This document shows positions 35,565-48,300 of a stretch of DNA of 60,044 nucleotides, in pieces. The stretch spans positions 1 through 60,044 of the forward strand of contig JAKQLF010000267.1 of NCBI GenBank assembly GCA_029567325.1, given 5' to 3'. Each line of letters begins with the position of its first letter. The stretch's first letter is position 1. A model generated the notes under the pieces. The model ran no database searches and had not been told where the DNA came from. It was given only the letters and a program-made list of their open reading frames with translations. The position numbers and the translations under genes are program-made. This stretch comes from Bacteroidota bacterium (GTDB lineage: Bacteria > Bacteroidota > Bacteroidia > Chitinophagales > Saprospiraceae).

Positions 35565-38500
35565 ATGTTGAAGTCTATGAAAAATTACTTCCTTTTGTTT
35601 GTTATGGTGTTCTGTTTTGTGCTCAAGTTGAATGGACAAGTGTATGTAAAACACGACGCAACGGGTGCCAATAATGGGACTAGCTGGGTCAATGCATATA
35701 CGGATTTGCAGATGGCGATAGATAGCACATCAGGGCAGGACATATGGGTGGCAGCTGGGACATATTATCCACAATCAGATACAAGTGGCAATTATTTCCC
35801 TCTAAATTTCAGGGAAAAGTCATTTCACCCAAGGTTGGCCGGAGGAGGTAATCTAAAATTATATGGTGGATTTATAGGAAATGAGTCACTACTTACACAA
35901 AGAAACCCCAACACAAATATCACAATACTGTCTGGTGATTTAGGGGTTGTAAATTCCAATGCAGACAATGCGTACCATATCATAACTATTCATAATAATA
36001 GTGGTATTTCAAAAATAATAGATGGATTTGAAATCTCAAAAGGGAACGCTGACGGTCTTGGGATAAATCAGGATAGAGGTGGAGCCATTTACATGACTAA
36101 TACTAATGTAAAGATAAACAGTTGTAAAATTCATGATAACAACTCAAACAATAAAGGTGGAGCTATTTATTTGGAATATAGTTTTGTATATATAAATTCG
36201 GCAAAGTGTTACAATAATCAATCAGATAATGGCGGTGCAATCTGCAGTTCTTATTCGTCAACAAATTCTACCTTATCAGAGTTTTATAACAATCAAGCAA
36301 ACATAAAAGGTGGTGCCATTTTTATGGAAAATGATCTAATTATCAACCTAGACATTTATAGTTCTATTATTGTTCAAAATTCATTTGATGGAAATCTGGC
36401 TTTAAATAGCGGTGGGGCTATATTTATCAAAGATAAAAATGCAAGTACTCACTGGAATAGTAATGTTTTTAAAAATAATTTATGTGAACAAGGTTCATTT
36501 TTTACCATAATAAATTCTCAGTTATTCAATTTTTATTTAAATACTGTCGTAGATAATGGTTTGATAAGCAGTGTAGCATTTTACGCGCAAAATAGTAGTG
36601 GTAATATTGGTCGTAGTATATTTTGGAATAAAGGAAACAATGAATTTGAATTAATCGGATCACCAAATTTAAAAGTAGATAATTCTCTTCTAAAAGGGAA
36701 CATCGTGCCTGAAACCAATGGTACAAAATTATTAAAAAATATTGACCCCAAATTTGTAAACTATCCATCTGACTTACATTTAAAGATTACGTCGCCAGCC
36801 ATTAACGTTGGTGGGACCTTTTTCACTGTCTTTTTATCCAATGATTTTGATAATACTATTAGAAAAAAAGGCAATTTTTTCGATTTGGGTGCCTATGAAT
36901 TTGATCCTATAAATTGTCCCAATACAACTCGGGTATACATTGATAAAAATGCTACAGGCTCCGACAATGGTACGAATTGGGCAGGAGCTTTCAATGACAT
37001 AGATGAAGGTTTTTATCAGACAAATGCTTGCCCAAATATTACTGAAGTTTGGATGGCGGCTGGTATATATATACCTGAATCCACCTTTTCAAGAGACTAC
37101 AACATTCGGGTAGAAAAATCTCTGAGTGTTTTTGGAGGATTTCAAGGCTTTGAAACCACTCTAAATGATAGGGTCTTAAGCCCAATGTACGAAACCATCA
37201 TCTCAGGTGATGTCGGAGTGCTAAGTGATTCCTCAGACAATATCAAACAGCTCTTCTTACTGGATGAAATCAATATGAAAGTATTGATGGATGGACTAAG
37301 TTTTGAGGATGCTATGAATACTGATTTATTCGGTGGTGCTGTAAGCATGATTCGTGGAAAAATAACTCTAAGGAACTGTGTTTTTAGAAGAAATCAAGCA
37401 TTATATGGAGGTGCGCTGTATTTAGGCAGTATTGGCAGATCTGCAATTTTTAACAGTAATTTCAATAACAATAACGCGCTTCAATATGGGGGAGGCATAT
37501 TGAGCTATTGTGATTCCCTGGATATTTTGGAATCCCATTTTAAATCAAATTTTTCCGGTAGTCTAGGTGGAGCAATGTTTATTGGAGGAACAGCACTTCT
37601 ACTGGACAGCATTTATCTGGATAACAATTTTGCCGAATCAAGTGGCGGTGGAATTTATTCTCACAATGGTAAAGGCACGTTTACCAGAATAAACAGCAAA
37701 GGCAACAAATCATCATTTGGCGGCAGCATTTATTTGGCTTCTGCTACGCTGGCTATCAATGCTTCTACCTTTTGTGAGGACTCTTCCCTGATAGGTGGGG
37801 CCATGTATTTTTTTTCAAGTAATGTAAATCTTGACAATATAAAAGCCAGTAGAAATAAAGCATTTAATGGAACTGTTTTGGCAACCATAAATGCATCAGC
37901 AGTTTTAAATAATTGTTTTTTCAATGAAAACATGGGTCAAGACTCCAGTTCAGCTGGAACCTTAATAGATCTTTCACATTCAAGTTTACATGGGAATAAT
38001 TTAGAAGTTTTTGACAACTTGCACCTCACAGCCATTTCAACGAATGCTTCAAAATTTACTCTCAGCAACTCAAATATGTACCACAATCAGCAATTGGGTA
38101 CATTTGGACATAAATTGTTCAACCTACTTAATACTGTCCTTAGATTTGAAAATGTTTTCATCACAGACAATCATTTCAACACTAATTTTTATGTTTCCGG
38201 ATATTCATCAACGGATACCTTTACATTAGTAAACACCCATGTTTTGAGAAATGAAGGGACTATTTTGGATATAACAGGAGTAGAAGATTTCAAAGTGGTA
38301 AATAGTGTCATAGCCAATAACATAGCTCCGACTTTTACAACGCTGGCTACATTTACGCTAGGAACCAAAGGGTCAATACTAAACTCGGTGATCACTGGAA
38401 ATCAAGACCCTATTGCAAATGATTTGATGCAAATATATGACAGCGAATTGAGCATTGGTAATTGCATCATTACTGATAATTCTAATTCAGGTATATTAAA

Positions 38501-38942
38501 TAGTAATTCTACCGTCAATGCCTACAACAGCATCATCACCAACGGTACTTCACTAGGACCAAATATCCTGGATGTTGACCCAATGTTTGTAGACCCCGCT
38601 TCCGACAATTTCAATCTACAAATGGGATCTCCTGCCATCAATACCGGTTCACCTTTGAATGCACCCGCAACAGATATACTGGGGAACCCTCGCCCACAAG
38701 GTGGATTTTATGACATGGGCATCTATGAGTATGCCATTCCTACCAACTTTGTATTTAATGGGACCCTGGATAACGATTGGCATAAAGGTGGAAACTGGGA
38801 TACAGGATTTCCGCCGCCAAATGTTTTCAATGGTAATATTATATTCAATGCTTCCGCTACCAAAATAGATGGCTTGGGATTTGACATTAATAATCCAGGT
38901 ACTTTGACCTTGGGGAATGGAGTAATAGTGGAAATAAAATAA
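35565..38942 (+). CDS. Secreted right-handed beta-helix protein (Pmp-like repeats)
   Basis: A 1125-residue exported protein; the ATG at 35577 directly begins the signal peptide (MKNYFLLFVMVFCFVLKLNG-Q), four codons after the first ATG. The body is a parallel beta-helix with GGAIY/GGAMF/GGGIY turns and NNS/N-rich ladders, as in polymorphic outer-membrane (Pmp) proteins and pectate-lyase-like folds. It is built of two halves that start alike: VYVKHDATGANNGTSWVNAY (about 26) and VYIDKNATGSDNGTNWAGAF (about 463). Each half ends with LGAYEFDP- or MGIYEYAI-type closures. The chain stops at GNGVIVEIK. I see no T9SS sorting domain at the C-terminus, which is unusual for this protein class. Confidence 0.85.
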   Translation: MLKSMKNYFLLFVMVFCFVLKLNGQVYVKHDATGANNGTSWVNAYTDLQMAIDSTSGQDIWVAAGTYYPQSDTSGNYFPLNFREKSFHPRLAGGGNLKLYGGFIGNESLLTQRNPNTNITILSGDLGVVNSNADNAYHIITIHNNSGISKIIDGFEISKGNADGLGINQDRGGAIYMTNTNVKINSCKIHDNNSNNKGGAIYLEYSFVYINSAKCYNNQSDNGGAICSSYSSTNSTLSEFYNNQANIKGGAIFMENDLIINLDIYSSIIVQNSFDGNLALNSGGAIFIKDKNASTHWNSNVFKNNLCEQGSFFTIINSQLFNFYLNTVVDNGLISSVAFYAQNSSGNIGRSIFWNKGNNEFELIGSPNLKVDNSLLKGNIVPETNGTKLLKNIDPKFVNYPSDLHLKITSPAINVGGTFFTVFLSNDFDNTIRKKGNFFDLGAYEFDPINCPNTTRVYIDKNATGSDNGTNWAGAFNDIDEGFYQTNACPNITEVWMAAGIYIPESTFSRDYNIRVEKSLSVFGGFQGFETTLNDRVLSPMYETIISGDVGVLSDSSDNIKQLFLLDEINMKVLMDGLSFEDAMNTDLFGGAVSMIRGKITLRNCVFRRNQALYGGALYLGSIGRSAIFNSNFNNNNALQYGGGILSYCDSLDILESHFKSNFSGSLGGAMFIGGTALLLDSIYLDNNFAESSGGGIYSHNGKGTFTRINSKGNKSSFGGSIYLASATLAINASTFCEDSSLIGGAMYFFSSNVNLDNIKASRNKAFNGTVLATINASAVLNNCFFNENMGQDSSSAGTLIDLSHSSLHGNNLEVFDNLHLTAISTNASKFTLSNSNMYHNQQLGTFGHKLFNLLNTVLRFENVFITDNHFNTNFYVSGYSSTDTFTLVNTHVLRNEGTILDITGVEDFKVVNSVIANNIAPTFTTLATFTLGTKGSILNSVITGNQDPIANDLMQIYDSELSIGNCIITDNSNSGILNSNSTVNAYNSIITNGTSLGPNILDVDPMFVDPASDNFNLQMGSPAINTGSPLNAPATDILGNPRPQGGFYDMGIYEYAIPTNFVFNGTLDNDWHKGGNWDTGFPPPNVFNGNIIFNASATKIDGLGFDINNPGTLTLGNGVIVEIK

Positions 38943-39354
38943 CCACTGCTATTTGATGATCCACAGCAATTGCATCAGGCCAGAATTGCCTTTGCGCATC
39001 CAAGCTCCAGGGACTTTGGTCATTGATGAAAACGTAAGTTTTTTGGCGAAGAAAATGTAAGATTTAAGGCAGTTTGTAGACTTGTTTTATTCAAATAAGC
39101 AGGCTTAAATTTATTGTTCGTTAAGTGTTGCTATTAAAAGTAATAAACTATTAACGGAATATAAATACTTTAATAGTTAATGAAGAGATATTAAATCATA
39201 TGAAATAGCTAAATGGCGTATTTTGATAATATTCAATACCTTTAAATATTAATAAAAAAAATATTTATAATTTATAGGCGCATAACTTGTTTTTATTGTT
39301 TTATCTATTTAATTTTAGAAATAATTAACAAGTTCTTAACCAACTCTTTGAAAC
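38943..39354. other. 412-bp intergenic region before the giant-protein operon
   Basis: The first ~90 bp are less AT-rich than the rest, and reverse frames there read through short protein-like stretches (for example VPGAWMRKGNSGLMQLLW ending in a stop), perhaps a gene relic. The rest is very AT-rich and must contain the operon promoter; I find no strong TAnnTTTG match. No gene is supported. Confidence 0.45.
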
Positions 39355-42300
39355 GTGAAATACCCTTTTGTAATAGTCATATTATCCCTTTTTACTTCTG
39401 TGAACCTCAAAGCACAGGCTTCTATCAACCCCAGTGATGCTGTACCGATTTGTGGTCACGGATTTTATGAAATTGGATTACCTAAAACAAATTTCACAGA
39501 TATTGCTGATTTCAATTGTTTTCCTCAAGACGCAATTTTTGATCATTACGAAGTCATATTGATACAAGGCATCACCAAGGGAGGAACCATCAACATCAAC
39601 TTTATGCCCGCCGGGGAAGAAGATGTAGACTTTATAGCCTACAAGTTAGATGGAAGGAATCTTACACCTTTGCGTTGCATGGCGTCTGGAAAAACCTTTG
39701 GAAATGAAACTGCTACCTGTTTGGGAATGACAGGACTTTCTGAAGGTTCAGAGGACTTAGTGGAATTTGAAGGTTGCGATGGAGGAAATGACAATTTTGT
39801 CAAAAATCTGGATGCCGAGATTGGCGATAAATTTATCATCTTAGTAACTAACTATAAAAGTGGCAATTCCGTGCCAATGGAGATGTATGGTACAGCAGAA
39901 TTTGACATGCCAAACATCATCCTTGAGGACAGTCTAGAATTTTGCAAAGACTTTAATTTTACAATCAAATTACCAGCAAATAATAAATTCGCCTATAATT
40001 GGGAAGTTTCTCAGAATCCAGTTGATCAGTTTTCGCCCTTAAATTCCTCCTTTGGAAATAGGTTTGTCCTACCCACAAACCAAATAGGTGAAAAATATTA
40101 TAGGGTTAAGGTGAGTTTGATTGGCTCTAGTTGTAAAGAATCTACTTCTAATGTATCAGTGGTTAAAACGATTGATTGTCCGCAATGTAATGATGGGATT
40201 AAAAATGGCTCAGAAACTGACATTGATTGTGGTGGTAAGGAGTGTCCAAGTTGCACTGGTTGTGAACTGATTACCAATTTGGTGCTCAATGATACCATTG
40301 TCAATTGTGAAGGTGAGTGGACAGACACTGTGCAATTATTGGCTAATTATTGCAATGTTATTTATGAAGGAAACTTTTCGATGGAAATAAAAGGGGACGA
40401 TTGTCTGAGCGAAATTATAAAAACATGGACTTTTGAATTGCCAGACAGTATTGCAGCTGTACGCCAGGTAATTACCGTTGATAAAAAACCAGTAATTAAT
40501 AATATTAACTTAGCCGCAAACTTTCAGGTACAATGTGATTATTACATTCCATCACCTCCTGTGCTATCTTATATAAATAAATGTAGCAAGGACACTATCT
40601 ATCCGGTCTTTTCTGAAAACCTCAGAACGGGAGATAATCTTCCACCAAGATTGCTCAGAAAGTGGGTTTTCCCAACGCCTTGTGGAGATAGTCTTGTCAT
40701 TAATCAAAGTATTTTGATCTTCTATAATCAAGGTATTAAAATTCCCGCCATTCCCGGAAATATTTTACTGACTTGTGAAGATGAAACACCCTCTGCACCT
40801 AATTTGTCTGTTCAGGTTGATTGCAACACGAGCATTGCACCAAAATTTACGGAAGTATTGAGTGGAAATGGTTGTACGGAAATCATAACTCGTACGTATA
40901 CTTTTTCTTTGCCCAATGCACAAGATACCAGTTTAGCTTACACAATTACCAAGATAGACACAGTTGCTCCAATTCCAGAACTGATACCTACTAATTTGAA
41001 ATTCCTATGTTTAACTGATACCACAGATAGACCTATTATTTTAGCTAAAGACAACTGTACTCCAGGATCAATAAATCCGATTTATTCATTTAATAACAAT
41101 GGAGGATTGGGTACGGAAGAAAGCCCCTTGATTTTCAAAAGAAATTGGATTTTTAAAGATCTATGTGGTAATTCAAGTGAAGTTAGCCAAGAAATTACCG
41201 TACAGAATTCTGCTGAAATATTACTTCCTGAGGTGCCAAAAGATACGTTGGTAAGTTGTCTGTCTGAAATTCCAGATACTGCCAATTTGATTGCAGCTGC
41301 TGGATGCGGTGTCTCAATAAATGGTCAATTTTCAGAGCAGAGAATTGGCAATGCATGCGACATGACCATCATTAGGACTTGGAATTTTTCATACCTCGAC
41401 CTAAACCCAAAAACTTTAATTCAAACCATCAAAGTTCTGAATCAATTTAAACCGCAGTATGTAGTTCCGAATGATTCAACTATTGCCTGTGGAACAGATT
41501 TAAATCCTGATCTTCTTGGATACCCAAGTAATATTATAGTTGGTTGTGGTATAGGAAGAGATGTTTTTTACAAAGATGTTTTTGCAGAAAAGAGTGATTG
41601 CCCAGGAAGTGGACTGATCACCAGGTCATGGCATATTAAAGATCAATGTGGTAATGAATCAATTCAAAAGCAATTTATAACCACTCTTGATACTTCAGCT
41701 CCACAATTAATCGAACCTGTTGAAAATGTTTCTATTGCTTGTAGGGCCGATGTTCCTACGGCACCTGAACTGTTTGCTATCGATTTGTGCACAGGGGAAA
41801 AAATAAAAGGTTTATTTTCTCAAACGGATAATGGTGGTGAAGCCATCCCAAGTAATCATCTAGTAATTTCCAGAAATTGGTATTTTATAGACAAGTGTGG
41901 AAATGATCAAACAACCAGACAAACGATAACTGTCACTGGTTCGACAGACGTAACTTATCCAGAAGCTCCATCTGCATACACAGTGGCTTGTTTGGATGAG
42001 GTAGGCGCCATGGAAGACTTGGTTGCGACAAATGGTTGTGAAAATAGGGCTGAGGGTCTGAAAAACGAATTAAGAACGGGAGATTCTTGCCAAATGCAAA
42101 TTATGAGAACCTGGACATTTAGTTTTCCAGATATTCCAACAAAAACCATTTCGCAAACCATTACAATCTCAAATAAAAAAACGCCAGATTTTAAGGTACC
42201 AGATAATTTGACTATTTCTTGCGATGAAAACAGAACTTTGGAAGTTTTAGGCGAAGTTGGTGAAATTACTACCTATTGTAATATTGGTACAGAAAGCAGT

Positions 42301-45300
42301 TTTATTGATGGGCCAATCAATGAAATTTGTAAAGGAACTGGATCTTGGAATAGGATTTGGAAAGTTACAGATGTTTGTGGAAATACTGCTGTTAAAACAC
42401 AGATCATATCGATCGAGGATAAAATAGCACCAATTCCTCCGTCACCAGAAGAAGATTTGGTTTTCAATTGCAGATCTGAAATCACGAATCCTTTAGACCT
42501 AATTGCAGTGGACAATTGCTTTGAAGGTGAAATCCATGGCATGCTCACGACGATTAATAATGAAGGTTTGGGTACAATCACAAATCCATTTATTTTAAAT
42601 AGAAAATGGACATTCACTGACAATTGTGGCAACGTTTCAGAAACATTTCAAAAAGTAACAGTTTCTGACGACTCTGAAATTCAATTGCCATCACCACCCC
42701 AAAATTTTACTATCCACTGTCTTGATGAATTAGGCAAGGAAGAAACACTCATTGCATCAGATTATTGCAATGATTCCATTATTGGAATTTTTAATGAAGA
42801 AAGGATTGGTGATTTATGCAATATGACCATTATCAGAACCTGGACCTTCTCTGATTTTGACAAGGAAGTAAAAACAATAAGACAAGAAATTGCTCTAATA
42901 AATAATATTGAACCAGATTTTTTAGCTCCTGAGAATGTTGAACTTATTTGTGGAGTATATGAAAGCAATGGAATTTATGGAGAACCAACTATGATAGATG
43001 TTAATTGCAACAATAGTTTTCAAATAACCTACCAAGATGGACAATTAAATAAAATATGCGGAAATGCGGGCACAGTCATTAGGGAATGGAAAGTTTTAGA
43101 CCAATGTGCAAATGAAACTTCCAAAAGTCAAACAATTAACATAATTGATGTTAGTCCACCCATCCCTCAAAATATTCCCGAAGACCAAATTTTATCTTGT
43201 TTATCTGAATTGGAATTGCCAGTACTTCAAAATGCAATTGATGAATGCTCAGGTGAATTGATCGCAGCATCTCCACAATTTTCTGATAATGCGGGTTTAG
43301 GAATTGCAAGCAATCCTCTTATAAGAACCATAAATTGGTCTTTTACAGATGCCTGCGGAAATACAGCTATTGCAGAACAGATTATAACTGTTGCTGGAAC
43401 AACTGAAAATATTTACGATGTAGCGCCTGCACAGGTAACCGTTCAATGTGTGGGAGATATTCCACCTCCAGATGTACTCAATGGAAGGAATGCCTGCGGT
43501 ACACAAGCAAAAGTTATCTTTAATGAGTTAGAAACTGGAGACAACTGTTTCAAAATTATCACACGATCATGGACTTTCAAATTGCCTGATCAAATAGATC
43601 ATGTTGAAACACAGGTCATTACATTAAAAAATGAATTTATTCCTCAATTTGATCTTCCAGCAAATGTTTCTATTGCTTGTGAAAGTTATGACGGTAATAT
43701 TGAATTTGGAACAATGACCAATATTTCAACTGGATGTAATGCCAGTTATACTATTTCGTTTTCAGACAGCGGAGATTTTAATGCAAGCTGTAAGGATGGA
43801 ATTGAAATTCAAAGAGCTTGGACCCTAACGGATAACTGTGGAAATACGAACATGGATTTTCAAATAATTTCTTTGACTGACAACCAAGCTCCTGAGGCCC
43901 CAGATGCCGAGGCTAATTTAACTTTTAATTGTTTTGATGAAATATCCAATCCTATAGATTTGTTTGCTATTGATAATTGTGCCAATAATCCAATCCAAGG
44001 TATTTTATCAACTTCTGATGACGCAAATTATGGAACAGTTTTCAGCCCTAGAAACATATTGCGGACATGGACCTTTACAGATGCCTGTGGTATTGCTTCA
44101 ACAGCAAATCAATTAATTACAATTTCTGACAATTCAGAAATTAATCTACCTGCAAGCCCTGATGATTATACCATTAAGTGTATTGAAGACTTGTTAGGTG
44201 CTGAAACATTGTTTGCGACAGATGCTTGTAGTGATAGCATTATGGGTGATTTAGTAGTCAATGAAGTAGGTGATGATTGCAATAAAGTTATTACCAGAAC
44301 ATGGACCTTTACTAATTTGGATAAATCACCAAAAACAATTGTCCAAACGGTTACTTTGGACAATAATGAATTGCCAACATTTATTGTTCCTGAGGGATTG
44401 TCTTTGCAATGCGGTGAATATGACGAAAATACGGAATATGGAGTGCCGCGAAATGTGGAAGTTAATTGCAACAATACCTACGATATAACCTATCTGGATG
44501 TTGTGACTAATTTTGGTTGTGGTGGCACAAAAACCATATCTAGACGGTGGAAGGTGCTAGATAATTGTAGCAATGAAATGGAGCAGGAACAATTGATAGA
44601 AATAATCGATACACAGGCACCGATACCACAAAACATACCCAATGACATAACTTTTGAATGTATGTCTGATTTGACCGATTATGAAAATCAAATGGCTATT
44701 GATGATTGTACGGGAGATCAAATCATCAGTATTCCAAATATTTCACAAAATGATGGGAATGGAAACTTGGGGAATCCATTTATTCAAACGCGAACCTGGA
44801 TTTTTACAGATTCTTGTGGCAATAGTAGTGAGGCTGTCCAAACAGCGTCTGTAATTGGTACATCCGAAAATTATTATGAACCGGCTCCGAGTGACGTATT
44901 GGTATCCTGTGATTCACTTGTTGAACAAGAAGTCACACTTGTTGGGAATAATATTTGTGACGTCAATGCAACAGTTACCTTTAATGAAATTGAATCAGGA
45001 AATGATTGTGATAAGACAATAACCAGAACCTGGGATTTTGATTTACCAAATCAGACTACTCACAGAGAAATTCAAAATATAAGAATATTAAAAAATGTAC
45101 CCCCAAGCATTCAAGCTCCAGAGCCACAAACAATTGATTGTGATATATATAACTCTGCTGAGCAATATGGTGCTGATCCTATTGTTAATACATATTGCGA
45201 CTTATCATATACATTGAGCTTTAGTGATGTAGGCAATTTGAATGTTGCTTGTCTGGATGGTGTTGCAATAACAAGAACTTGGATTGCAACAGATGCTTGT

Positions 45301-48300
45301 GGTAATACAGCAACAAGTGAACAAATTCTTACATTAAAAGATGAAACAGGACCTTTGATCTCTTCGGTTGGTCCAGATGTGATTGGAAAATGTGAAAATG
45401 ATGTTCCCGATGTCAAGTTTAGTCAAATTGTCTTTACTGATAATTGTAGAAGTTCATTTTATGAATTTGATTATAGAGACTTAAAAACCAATTTAAGCCC
45501 ATATTCTACATGTGAGGACCATTTCTTATTGGAAAGAAAATATTTTGTATTTGATGCCTGTGGAAATTCTTCAAATATGATACAGAACATTTTGATCGAA
45601 GACACCGAGTATCCTGAATTTGCAGAATTTCCAGATAACGTTACCGTTTCATGTGATATACCACAAAGTACGGGTGCAGAAATTTTAGTAACGGACAATT
45701 GTCCTACATTTTCGTACGGAGGATATTCAGTGAGTGACCGATACATCACTAATACAACTTGCCTAATAGAGATAGAACGATTTTATGAAACAGCTGATAA
45801 TTGCGGAAATAGGTTGTCTCGAGTACAACTAATAACAGTAAAAGATGAAACAGGACCTTCATTTTCTGGTAGTTTATTGGATGACTCTTTTAAGTGTATT
45901 GGTGATATTCCTAGCCCGACAGAATTAGGAATTGTTGTTGAGGATGAATGTGATGAAATGGTCAATTTTACAGTAAATGAAACTTCAGAATCCTATATTT
46001 GTGATGATAAATTAACTGTAAAAAGAACATATACTTCAACAGATCAATGCAATAACACAACCACTGTTGACCAATACTTTTATATTGACAATGATATAAA
46101 ACCATCAATTATTTCAATTTTTCCAGATACATATGTTGAATTCGGAAATCCAGTTCCAGAACTAACCGAAAGTGACATAGAAGCAGCCTACGGTTGTGCA
46201 ACTCAAAACGGTTTTCCTGATCCAAAATTGGGATTAACTTTCTTTATCGATCAGGATAGCATTCCAGGAAGGTGCGATAACAATTACACAATAGAAAGGA
46301 ATATAAGTGTTACGGATGCATGTGGAAATAATTCTGAAGTTATCTACCAAATATTGGTAGATGATACCGAAGCACCTTATATTTCTAGAAGTCCAGGTGA
46401 TGTCTTAGCGGAGTGTAGTGATGACCCAAGCATTATTTATGATTTCAATCAATATACAGTTACGGATGTTGCATCTGTTTCTCACAGTTATGTAGAGCAT
46501 GTTAATTACAACAATTGTATTAATGATTTCCAGAAAACATTTACAACTACTTTTTCTGATGGTTGCAATGAAGTGACTGATGCATATAATGTAACAGTTT
46601 ATAATCCATTTCCGCCTACTATTTCTGAAATGGAAGATTTAAATTATGATTGTAAGGATTTAGTACCAATAGATAATTCTGGTGAAGTAATTGCCCAGGC
46701 ATATTGTAATACTGGTTCAGTCAATATTTACAAAAGTGGTTCAGATAATTTCTTGTATAATATATGTGAGAATAACTTTAGCTTTATCAGAACCTTTATA
46801 GCCACAGATGATTGTAACTTGTCATCTACAGTACAACAAACAATAACTGTAAATGATGATGAATCGCCAATTGCTGCGACTCCACCACCAAATCAAACAA
46901 TTTATGGTTGTGGTGATGATTATCTTGTAAATGGATTAATTCCAGATATCAATGGATATTCAGATAATTGTGGAGACGTCACCGTTACGAAATCAAAAGT
47001 TTTGAGAAGCGGTATTGGATGTGCCAGTGACCCAATGATCATAGAAAATATTTGGGAGTTTACTGATGCTTGTGGAAATACTTCTTCAGTAAGTCAAGAA
47101 TTGAGGTTTATCGACAATGTGGCTCCCGATTTCAATATTCCAGGTAACCTTACTGTATCATGTGAACATAATATGCCCGTAGAGATTATACCTTCCGCCA
47201 CAGATAATTGTTCTATTCAAAATACATCTTTTGATGAAATCAATTTGGGTGGAATTGGCAATGCTGCAAGTCCAAAAGTATTTGAAAGAATCTACACCGC
47301 AAGTGATGGTTGCAATGTCACAACAAAAAGTCAATTGATTTCAGTAATAGATGCTAATCCACCTACAATAACAAGTAACTTACCGAGTGATATTTTGCAA
47401 GAGTGTAAAACATTGCCACCTGTGCCCACTGTGACAGCTTTTGATTCTGAATCTTGTGCCCAAATTACAACAACATTTAGAGAGTTAACAAATGGAAGAA
47501 CTGGGTGTCAGGGAGACATATTAGTTGTCAACAGAATCTGGACATTTGAAGACTATGTTGGAAATAGAACAGTAGTAACCCAAACTATAAATATTGATGA
47601 TCATGAAGCACCCACTCTTATTTTCAACATTACTCCTGAACAAGATGTTCTAGTCAATAGCCCTGATTCAATACCTCGTGCAGATATTATCAGAGCAAAT
47701 TCCATTGATAATTGTGATGGCAATATATCAGTAACACTCACGCAAACAGATAATCATAAAATTGGGTGTGCATCTGACCCCAGATATATCTACAGAACTT
47801 GGACGGCTACTGACATTTGCGGTAATTTGGGCATTCATGATCAATTGGTTACTCTGATCGATGATCTGCCACCCACATTTACGGTACCACAGGATCAGGA
47901 TTTGGATTGTGATCTTGGAATCCCTCCCGTGGTTCCACTCAATCTTTTAAATGCCGTTGATAGTGCAGGTATAGCTGGTTATTCTTATAGTGATCAGTAT
48001 ATTTCTGGCAATGGTTCTAATGCACAAGATCCACTAATAAAACATCGAACTTATACAGTCACGGATAATTGCGGGAATCAAGCAGATCAAGTGCAAGAAT
48101 TGAGATACGTTGATTATAATCCGGGTACAATTTCTGGTGGTGATGGTAAATTTTGCCCTGGTTCATCAGTAACGTTATTTGCAAATGGAGGCAGCAACTA
48201 TTATTGGAGTAATGGAAGTTCCCAGACCTCAACCAATTTCCAAGCTCCCAGTAATGTTTCCTTAAATATAGTAAATCAATATGGATGTACAACTACAGCA

